Origin: Rhodospirillales bacterium
GTDB lineage: Bacteria > Pseudomonadota > Alphaproteobacteria > Acetobacterales > Acetobacteraceae
DNA: 12,102 nt
Assembly: GCA_018971905.1 (NCBI GenBank)
Contig: JAGWZS010000030.1
Span: 1 to 12,102 of the forward strand
Direction: 5' to 3'
Shown here: piece after piece, positions 7,098 through 12,102 of the stretch
How positions within the stretch are numbered: position 1 is the first letter of the stretch
How the letters are laid out: every line of letters starts with the position of its first letter
The notes under the pieces: generated by a model
Seen by the model: only the letters and a program-made list of their open reading frames with translations
The model's database searches: none
What the model was told of the DNA's origin: nothing
Made by a program: the position numbers and the translations under genes

Positions 7098-8116
7098 GAA
7101 CGGCGGTTATCCTGTTCAATCTTGGCGGACCGGATAACGCAGCGGCGATCAAGCCGTTCAGGGTGAATTTATTTTCAGACAAGGCGATTATTCGCGCCCC
7201 CTGGTTCATCAGGCTTTGGCTGGCACGGTTGATCGCGGCTTCCTCCGCCAAGGCGGCGTATGCGAATTATCAGTTGATGGGCGGGAAATCTCCGCTGCTG
7301 GAGCTGACGCAAGGCCAGGCCAAGGCGCTGGAGGGGGCTCTGGGGCCGAATTACCGCTGTTTCATCGCCATGCGTTATTGGCACCCCTTTGCGAGAGAGA
7401 CCGTACGCGAGGTGAAAGCCTGGGCCCCAGACAGACTGGTGCTGCTGCCGCTCTATCCGCAATTTTCCACCACCACCACCGGCTCCTCGCTTTCTGATTG
7501 GCGGGAAACCGCCGCCCGCGCCGGGCTGACCGTGCCGGTGACGGCCGTGTGCTGCTGGTTCGACGACGCGGCTTATGTGAAGGCCACCGCCGCCCTGGTG
7601 CGCGAGGCGATTGAGGATGCCATGGCGCAAAAGCCGGGCTTGCGTTTGCGGGTGCTGTTCTCAGCCCATGGGCTGCCGGAGAGCATTGTGAAGGCGGGAG
7701 ACCCCTACCAGGCGCAGGTTCAGGCCACGAGTGCGGCGGTGATGGCGCATCTTGCCGACACCGGGGTGGAGGCGCTGGTGTGCTACCAGTCCCGCGCGAC
7801 CCCGCAAAAATGGCTGGAGCCGAGCACCATCCAGGCGCTGCAGCAGGCGGGGCGGGATGGCGTGGGTGTGGTGGTGGTGCCGATCGCCTTCGTATCCGAC
7901 CATATTGAGACGCTGGTGGAGCTGGATATTGAAAACCGGCATGTGGCGCAGGAGGCCAAGGTGCCGGTTTATGTGCGCGCCAGGGCGGCCAATGACGACC
8001 CGGATTTTATCCGCGCGCTGGCGGATATGATTCGCCGCACCCCCAAGACGGGGTTGTGCCGTGGGGGCTCGGCCTGCGGCAAGCATAAGGATTGCCCATG
8101 GGATGGGAGAGGTTGA
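7094..8116 (+). CDS. hemH: Ferrochelatase with a cysteine-bearing C-terminal tail
   Basis: HemH inserts Fe2+ into protoporphyrin IX, the last step of protohaem synthesis, usually at the inner face of the membrane. The start is the ATG overlapping the hemE stop (ATGA), preceded by AAGG. It gives 340 residues and the typical opening TAVILFNLGGPDN. Family motifs are LPLYPQFSTTTTGSS, FSAHGLPESIVKAGDPY with the metal-binding histidine H192, CYQSRATPQKWLEPST, and FVSDHIETLVELDIE with the catalytic glutamate E272. The last 20 residues hold three cysteines (C322, C328, C334) after the conserved core. Some ferrochelatases, including that of Caulobacter, bind a [2Fe-2S] cluster. The spacing here (CX5CX5C) differs from the CX2CX4C of the animal enzyme, so a cluster is only possible. 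The HAD gene starts at the base after the stop. Confidence 0.97.
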   Translation: MRTAVILFNLGGPDNAAAIKPFRVNLFSDKAIIRAPWFIRLWLARLIAASSAKAAYANYQLMGGKSPLLELTQGQAKALEGALGPNYRCFIAMRYWHPFARETVREVKAWAPDRLVLLPLYPQFSTTTTGSSLSDWRETAARAGLTVPVTAVCCWFDDAAYVKATAALVREAIEDAMAQKPGLRLRVLFSAHGLPESIVKAGDPYQAQVQATSAAVMAHLADTGVEALVCYQSRATPQKWLEPSTIQALQQAGRDGVGVVVVPIAFVSDHIETLVELDIENRHVAQEAKVPVYVRARAANDDPDFIRALADMIRRTPKTGLCRGGSACGKHKDCPWDGRG

Positions 8117-8776
8117 GTGCTGCCTGAGCTGATTATTTTTGATTGCGATGGCGTGCTGATCGACAGTGAATTTGTAGCCTCCCGCGTGGTGGCGCAGGAC
8201 ATGACAGAGCTGGGATGGCCCATGGATGCCCGCGATGCGATGCGGCATTTCATGGGCATGAATATCTCCGATATGCAGCCGATGATTGAGGCCAGGCTTG
8301 GCAGAACGCTGCCACAGGGCTGGCGGCGCGGCATGGCGGACAGGCTGATTGAGGCGTTGAAGGCGGAAGCAGCGTTAATTCCTGGCGCGGATGACATGCT
8401 GAAGCGCGTGACGCAGATGGGATTTAACTGGCGCGTGGCCTCAAACTCTTCCGATGAGGAGATGGCGGTGAAATTCTCCCGTTGCGGGCTGGCGGACTTA
8501 ACCGCGGGGCGGTGTGTTTCCGCCGCCAGCGTAATTGCCAAGGGCGGGAAAGCAAAACCAGCGCCGGATGTGTTTCTGGCCGCCGCCGCGGATGCGAAAA
8601 CCCCGCCTGAGCGCTGCATTGTTTTGGAGGATAGCAGGCTGGGCACGCGCGGTGCGGTGGCGGCGGGAATGATTTGTTATGGCTTTGACCCGCATGGCGA
8701 TGGTGAAGCTTTGCTGGCGGAAGGGGCAAGGGCGGTGTTTACCCGGCTGGATGAAATTTTTGGAGTGCTGGCATGA
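8117..8776 (+). CDS. HAD-superfamily phosphatase (phosphoglycolate phosphatase-like), substrate unknown
   Basis: A soluble HAD hydrolase of 219 residues, probably a small-molecule phosphatase. All four motifs are visible: FDCDGVLIDSE with nucleophile D9 and acid/base D11; ASNSS with S109; GKAKPAPD with K147; and IVLEDSRLG with E171 and D172. The helical cap at about 16-85 makes it a subclass I enzyme of the phosphoglycolate phosphatase/beta-phosphoglucomutase group. The GTG start lies directly after the hemH stop, with GGAGAGG 4 bases upstream. The 3' end overlaps hemJ by 4 bases (ATGA). Its place inside a haem operon suggests co-expression but does not reveal the substrate. Metabolite repair or phosphoglycolate clearance are possibilities. 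The sequence alone cannot distinguish it from other sugar-phosphate HADs. Confidence 0.9.
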   Translation: MLPELIIFDCDGVLIDSEFVASRVVAQDMTELGWPMDARDAMRHFMGMNISDMQPMIEARLGRTLPQGWRRGMADRLIEALKAEAALIPGADDMLKRVTQMGFNWRVASNSSDEEMAVKFSRCGLADLTAGRCVSAASVIAKGGKAKPAPDVFLAAAADAKTPPERCIVLEDSRLGTRGAVAAGMICYGFDPHGDGEALLAEGARAVFTRLDEIFGVLA

Positions 8777-9222
8777 GTTTTCCCTCCCTGTTGCCGTTTT
8801 TCCATTGGTTTCTGGCGCTGCACATTATGAGCTTCACGGCCTGGATGGCGGGAATGTTCTATCTGCCCCGGCTGTTTGTGTACCATTGCCAGACGATCCC
8901 GGGCTCGGCGGAATCCGAACGGTTTAAGGTGATGGAACGGCGGTTGCTGAAGCAGATCATTAATCCGGCGATGATCAGCACGTTTATTTTTGGTGTGCTG
9001 CTGGTGCTTACGCCGGGGGCGGTGAATTGGGCCGCGGCCTGGTGGTGGATGAAAATCATTGCTCTGGCGCTGATGTTCGGGTTTCATGGCGCGTGCTCGC
9101 GCTGGCGGCGGGATTTTCTGAACGACGCTAACAAGAAGAGCGAGAAATTCTACCGCGTGGCCAATGAAGTGCCGACGCTGCTGTTTATCATCATCGTTGT
9201 GGCTGTGGTGGTGAAACCCTGA
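8773..9222 (+). CDS. hemJ: Protoporphyrinogen IX oxidase HemJ (membrane protein)
   Basis: HemJ oxidises protoporphyrinogen IX to protoporphyrin IX in the inner membrane. It replaces HemY/HemG in most alphaproteobacteria and in cyanobacteria. The 149 residues contain about four membrane helices (roughly 9-34, 65-81, 86-107 and 133-147). Landmarks are H17 in the first helix, followed by FTAWMAGMFYLPRLFVYH; MERRLLKQIINPAMI; and K94 with H105 in the third helix (WMKIIALALMFGFHG). NEVPTLLFIIIV comes next, and the protein ends in VVVKP. The ATG overlaps the HAD stop by 4 bases, so it is translationally coupled. It provides the reaction just before HemH, fitting an operon for the last haem steps. 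A candidate terminator follows. Confidence 0.94.
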   Translation: MSFPSLLPFFHWFLALHIMSFTAWMAGMFYLPRLFVYHCQTIPGSAESERFKVMERRLLKQIINPAMISTFIFGVLLVLTPGAVNWAAAWWWMKIIALALMFGFHGACSRWRRDFLNDANKKSEKFYRVANEVPTLLFIIIVVAVVVKP

Positions 9223-9228
9223 TTTATT

Positions 9229-9269
9229 TCAATCCGTGGGACGGCTTGATTGGCGGGTTTTTGTTTTTT
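9229..9269 (+). terminator. Possible intrinsic terminator after hemJ
   Basis: TCAA (9229-9232) and CCGT (9234-9237) pair with ACGG (9241-9244) and TTGA (9246-9249) around a GGG loop, with one mismatch. A T-rich tract follows at 9258-9269, but 8 bases separate it from the stem, longer than ideal. It would end the hemE-hemJ transcript. Confidence 0.4.
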
Positions 9270-9319
9270 CTGTCTAAAACTCGCGTTTTCGTGCGTCACC
9301 TCTGATAATTGCAGGTGCC

Positions 9320-9339
9320 GTCTCCAAATAAAAGGAGAC
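9320..9339 (+). promoter_or_regulatory. Inverted repeat containing a Shine-Dalgarno in the SDR leader
   Basis: GTCTCC (9320-9325) and GGAGAC (9334-9339) form a 6-bp stem with an 8-base A/T loop. The right arm includes AAGGAGA, the best Shine-Dalgarno in this gap, yet it lies about 30 bases before the SDR start and 13 before a six-codon open frame. A GATAAT -10-like hexamer is at 9304-9309 without a good -35. Confidence 0.35.
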
Positions 9340-9350
9340 ATCAAACCACG

Positions 9351-9371
9351 ATGATTGGAATAGAATTATGA
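9351..9371 (+). CDS. Possible six-codon leader peptide upstream of the SDR
   Basis: ATG at 9351 opens a frame encoding MIGIEL. Its TGA stop (9369-9371) overlaps the SDR ATG at 9368 in an ATGA arrangement. A strong AAGGAGA lies 13 bases upstream of this ATG, while the SDR start itself has only a weak GGA. Translational coupling is plausible, but so short a frame may be chance. Confidence 0.2.
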   Translation: MIGIEL

Positions 9372-10219
9372 GCGAGACCAAGACGCCCGTTTGGTTCATC
9401 ACAGGCTGTTCAACGGGACTTGGCAGGGAGCTGGCGCGGCGTGTGATCCGGCGAGGCTGGCGCGTGGCGGTGACAGCGCGCGATGCAGCACAGGTTGAGG
9501 AACTGGCCAGCGAAGGCGGCGAGCGTGCCCTGGCGTTGAAACTGGACGTAACGAAGCAGACCGAGATTGACGCTGCCGTGAAGGAGGCGGTGCAAAAATT
9601 CGGGGGGATCAGCGTGCTGGTGAATAATGCAGGTTATGGATACCAAAGCACCGTTGAGGAAGGGGAAGAAGCGGAAATCCGCGCCCAGTTCGAGGCAAAT
9701 GTGTTCGGGCTATTTGCACTCACCCGTGCAGTGTTGCCGGTGATGCGGGCGCAGAAAAGCGGCAATATCATCAATATCACTTCCGTGGCGGGGCTTATAG
9801 GGTTTCCGGGTTCGGGCTATTATGCTGCCTCTAAGCACGCGGTTGAGGGTTGGTCCGACTCCCTGCGGGCGGAGGTGCAGCCGCTTGGTATTGGCGTGAC
9901 CTGTGTGGAGCCGGGGCCGTTCCGCACCGACTGGGCCGGGCGGTCTTTAAAGCAGACGCCGAGCCGGATCGCGGATTATGCCGAAACGGCCGGGGCAAGG
10001 CTGGCGAGCACAAAAGAGCGCAGCGGCACCCAGGCGGGTGACCCGGTACGGGCCGGGGATGCCATGATAGAGCTGGCGCAAAAAGGCGTTGGTGCCCCCC
10101 GGCATATCGTGCTTGGCGCCTGGGGCTTTGAAGCGGCAACACAAGCCATGAAGGCGCGGCTCGATGAGATTGCCAGCCAGAAGGCGCTGTCGCTCTCGAC
10201 GGATTTTCCCGCAGGGTAA
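9368..10219 (+). CDS. Short-chain dehydrogenase/reductase, classical type, substrate unknown
   Basis: A cytosolic NAD(P)-dependent oxidoreductase of 283 residues with every classical SDR motif. These are TGCSTGLG at 12-19 (the TGxxxGxG nucleotide loop), D60-V61, NNAG at 86-89, N111, catalytic S139, and the Y152-x3-K156 pair (YAASK), followed by EPGPFRTDW. The TARD after the second strand (R38) suggests NADP(H), which is inference. The C-terminal part (ETAGARLASTKERSGTQAGDP and onward) resembles the SDR group often annotated as oxidoreductase or SDR family NAD(P)-dependent oxidoreductase. The substrate cannot be named. No in-frame start lies between the upstream stop and 9368. The gene is 145 bp after hemJ, behind a possible terminator, and converges on hemA with only 28 bp between them. 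It is probably a separate transcription unit, not a haem gene. Confidence 0.92.
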   Translation: MSETKTPVWFITGCSTGLGRELARRVIRRGWRVAVTARDAAQVEELASEGGERALALKLDVTKQTEIDAAVKEAVQKFGGISVLVNNAGYGYQSTVEEGEEAEIRAQFEANVFGLFALTRAVLPVMRAQKSGNIINITSVAGLIGFPGSGYYAASKHAVEGWSDSLRAEVQPLGIGVTCVEPGPFRTDWAGRSLKQTPSRIADYAETAGARLASTKERSGTQAGDPVRAGDAMIELAQKGVGAPRHIVLGAWGFEAATQAMKARLDEIASQKALSLSTDFPAG

Positions 10220-10247
10220 GCGGGCGGCGGCGCGAAGCGGCGAAGCC

Positions 10248-11462
10248 TCAGGCTTTGGCTTTCGCTGCGGGCTGAAGGATCTGGCACAGGGCGGCGACGA
10301 GGCTGTCCATCATTTCATCGGTATGTTTCGGGCCGGGGGTAAAGCGCAGCCGCTCCGTGCCCTGGGGCACGGTGGGGTAGTTGATGGGGGTGGCGTACAT
10401 GCCGAATTCCCGGATGAGGCGCATGGAAACCTCGGTGGCCTTCGCGGCACTGCCGATCATCAGCGGGACGATATGGGAGCTGGTTGCCATCACCGGCAGC
10501 CGGGCAGAAAGGAATTTTGCCTTGAGGGTTTCCGCGCGGTTGAAAAGGAGTGCGCGGCACGCATGGTCCTGTTTCAGGATACGGATGGCGGTGAGCGCCG
10601 CGGCGACGGTGGGTGGTGGCAAGGCGGTGGTGAAGATGAACCCGGCGGCGACGGAGCGGATATAGTCCAGCACCTTGAAGTCGCCCGTTATGTAGCCGCC
10701 ATGGCAACCAAAGCCCTTGGCCAGCGTGCCTTCGATGATGGTAATGCGGCTGGCGACGCCATCGCGCTCCGACACGCCGCCGCCATGCGCGCCATACATG
10801 CCGACGGCATGGACTTCATCAAGATAGGTGAGGGCGTTGTATTTATCCGCGAGGTCGCAGATTTCGCGCATCGGGGCGATGTCACCATCCATGGAATAAA
10901 CGCTCTCAAACGCGATGAGCTTGGGGGCGTCTTTCGGGGCCTCGCAGAGCAAGCGTTCCAGATCGTCCATATCGTTATGGCGGAACACATGCACCGTGGC
11001 GGTGCGGCTGCCTTTGATGCCGACGATCATCGAATTGTGGTTTTGCGCATCTGAAAACACGTGCCAGTTGGGCAGGGAGTTCAGGATGGCGGTGAGGCTG
11101 GCCTGGTTGGAGACATAGCCGGAGGTGAACAGCAGCGCGGCATCCTTGCCGTGCAGATCCGCCAGCTCTTCTTCCAGCGCCACGTGCAGCGGTGAGGAGC
11201 CCGCGATGTTGCGCGTGCCACCCGCGCCCGCACCGTAGCGCCGCGCGGCTTCGATGGAGGCTTCGATCACCCGCGGGTCTGTGCCCATGGCGAGATAGTC
11301 GTTGGTGGACCAGACCAGGATATCCCGCGTCTTGCCTTCCATGGTGACGGAATAATACGGGAAGCGGTCGGCCAGCTTTTCCAGCGCCACAAAACGGCGG
11401 TAACGCCCCTGCGCCGAAATCTCGGCCAACGCCTCGTCGCATTTATTCAGAAACTGATGCAT
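10248..11462 (-). CDS. hemA: 5-aminolevulinate synthase (Shemin pathway)
   Basis: HemA condenses glycine with succinyl-CoA to 5-aminolevulinate using PLP. It is the committed step of haem synthesis in alphaproteobacteria. The 404 residues match the Rhodobacter length of about 400. Landmarks are [14 protein letters not shown] (52-65); [17 protein letters not shown] (77-93); [24 protein letters not shown] (214-224) with D215 and H218 for PLP; and GTLAKGFG with the Schiff-base lysine K249. The C-terminal [20 protein letters not shown] marks ALAS rather than KBL or BioF, the other alpha-oxoamine synthases. The ATG at 11460-11462 has AGG 6 bases upstream. It lies opposite the hemE-hemJ operon, separated by the SDR, so it is controlled independently. 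The upstream gap holds a possible FNR/FixK site. Confidence 0.97.
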   Translation of the reverse strand: MHQFLNKCDEALAEISAQGRYRRFVALEKLADRFPYYSVTMEGKTRDILVWSTNDYLAMGTDPRVIEASIEAARRYGAGAGGTRNIAGSSPLHVALEEELADLHGKDAALLFTSGYVSNQASLTAILNSLPNWHVFSDAQNHNSMIVGIKGSRTATVHVFRHNDMDDLERLLCEAPKDAPKLIAFESVYSMDGDIAPMREICDLADKYNALTYLDEVHAVGMYGAHGGGVSERDGVASRITIIEGTLAKGFGCHGGYITGDFKVLDYIRSVAAGFIFTTALPPPTVAAALTAIRILKQDHACRALLFNRAETLKAKFLSARLPVMATSSHIVPLMIGSAAKATEVSMRLIREFGMYATPINYPTVPQGTERLRFTPGPKHTDEMMDSLVAALCQILQPAAKAKA

Positions 11463-11521
11463 TTAAACCTGATGGTGGCGAAATCTTCGCGCAGAAAAAC
11501 GCCGGGCTGCCGCTTTAGTCA

Positions 11522-11535
11522 ATGACACAAATCAA
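11522..11535 (-). promoter_or_regulatory. FNR/FixK-like site upstream of hemA
   Basis: On the minus strand the sequence is TTGATTTGTGTCAT. It has a perfect left half and matches 8/10 of the FNR consensus TTGAT-N4-ATCAA, or 7/8 of TTGA-N6-TCAA. It overlaps a TTGACT -35-like hexamer (plus coordinates 11517-11522). If that hexamer is used with a 17-base spacer, the site centre falls near -41.5, the class II activator position. The corresponding -10 (TTTTTC) is poor. Confidence 0.35.
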
Positions 11536-11605
11536 ACGGGCAGAATTGTGCGCAGCGCCGCCGCCGGGTTGGGGCCGACCTTACCGGCGCAACCCCACCA
11601 CAAGC

Positions 11606-12037
11606 CTAAACATTGCCCGCCACATAAACGCGCAGCGTTTCCACCTCGTGCTGGCTTTGGTCGATCCGGGCTTTCACCACATCCCCGATGCTCACAAGCC
11701 CGGTCAGCCGGCCGTTCTCCACAATCGGCAAATGACGGAAATGCCGCTCGGTCATGATCTCCATCGCTTGTTCTGTAGTGGTTTCGGGCGTGGCGGTGAT
11801 GGGGTTGGGGGTCATCAGGTCGGCCGCGGTAAGCTCCAGCGTCTGCGCGGCGCGGCGAGAGAGGCTGCGCACGATGTCACGCTCACTGAGAATGCCGACA
11901 AGCTCGCCATTCTCCACAACCAGCACAGCGCCAATGCCCTTTTGGGCCAAAACATCGACAACGCCGCCGACGGGCAGATCTGGCGTGACCGACACAAAAC
12001 CGGGGGGTTTGTTTTTCAGAATTGCCTGTACCAGCAT
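11606..12037 (-). CDS. Tandem CBS-domain protein
   Basis: A 143-residue stand-alone protein made of two CBS domains, roughly 14-68 and 78-132 (a Bateman module). Such modules bind adenine nucleotides or S-adenosyl ligands and usually sense energy state. Each repeat shows the typical pattern: GIGAVLVVENGELVGILSERDIVR in the first and RHFRHLPIVENGRLTGLVSIGDVVK in the second, with LMTPNPITATPETTTEQAMEIM between. The aspartates of ERD and GD sit where nucleotide ribose is usually bound. No enzymatic or DNA-binding domain is attached and no signal peptide is seen. The ATG at 12035-12037 has an ideal AGGAGG 7 bases upstream and a plausible promoter behind it. It is 143 bp upstream of hemA on the same strand, but hemA likely has its own promoter. 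The regulatory partner is unknown. Confidence 0.94.
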   Translation of the reverse strand: MLVQAILKNKPPGFVSVTPDLPVGGVVDVLAQKGIGAVLVVENGELVGILSERDIVRSLSRRAAQTLELTAADLMTPNPITATPETTTEQAMEIMTERHFRHLPIVENGRLTGLVSIGDVVKARIDQSQHEVETLRVYVAGNV

Positions 12038-12058
12038 TCTCGTTCCTCCTTTTTTGTC

Positions 12059-12087
12059 AGTATGGGGAATGACGCTGGCGGGTTCAA
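12059..12087 (-). promoter_or_regulatory. Sigma-70-type promoter for the CBS-domain gene
   Basis: On the minus strand TTGAAC (12082-12087) and CATACT (12059-12064) are 17 bases apart, each matching 4/6 of consensus. Transcription would start near 12052, just before the AGGAGG at 12045-12050, giving a very short leader. An inverted repeat TTCAA-N7-TTGAA (12083-12099) overlaps the -35 and could be an operator. Confidence 0.45.
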
Positions 12088-12102
12088 TTCTTATTTGAAA
12101 CC

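Noticed and set aside
9276..9289. AAAAC-TCGC-GTTTT inverted repeat between hemJ and the SDR as an operator or terminator.
   Set aside because: The arms are short and AT-only except for one pair, it has no U-tract, and no regulator motif is recognised.
10243..10255. AAGCC-TCA-GGCTT palindrome over the hemA stop as a bidirectional terminator for SDR and hemA.
   Set aside because: The stem has only 5 bp, lies partly in coding sequence and has no T-tract, so it is too weak to list.
10164..11054. A 296-codon plus-strand frame opposite hemA.
   Set aside because: It is the reverse shadow of hemA, low in complexity and rich in G, H, A and R, and has no known motif.

Overview
The window is GC-rich, gene-dense chromosomal DNA from an alphaproteobacterium, most likely of the Acetobacteraceae/Rhodospirillales type. 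The reasons are a Shemin-pathway 5-aminolevulinate synthase (HemA), HemJ as the protoporphyrinogen oxidase, a parB-holA-lptE-leuS neighbourhood, and an origin-like region beside hemE. The family placement is inference; no rRNA or other taxonomic marker is present. I see no mobile element, prophage, CRISPR array, tRNA or rRNA. The content is core genome, and I did not find a clearly new multi-gene system.

Layout. (1) Positions 1-801: the 3' three-quarters of parB (+), then an intergenic stretch with two identical parS palindromes. (2) 804-5816: a minus-strand run PPSR (DUF299 kinase/phosphorylase) - leuS - lptE - holA. The last three genes overlap, and leuS has a strong hairpin over its ribosome-binding site. 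(3) 5817-6086: an AT-rich, gene-free stretch with two perfect DnaA boxes, two 8/9 boxes and an IHF-like site. This is the best candidate for the chromosomal replication origin. (4) 6087-9222: a tightly coupled plus-strand operon hemE - hemH - HAD phosphatase - hemJ. (5) 9368-10219: an SDR oxidoreductase with an unusual leader. (6) 10248-12037: hemA and a two-CBS-domain protein, both on the minus strand.

How the parts fit together. ParB and the parS sites form the partition module, about 5 kb from the candidate origin, which suits an origin-proximal centromere. Genes flanking the origin point away from it on both sides, so they are co-directional with replication. Four haem enzymes lie within 5.4 kb: HemA makes 5-aminolevulinate, HemE decarboxylates uroporphyrinogen III, HemJ oxidises protoporphyrinogen IX and HemH inserts iron. 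hemA may be under oxygen-responsive (FNR/FixK-type) control through an upstream site. HolA, LptE and LeuS are housekeeping proteins for replication, LPS export and translation.
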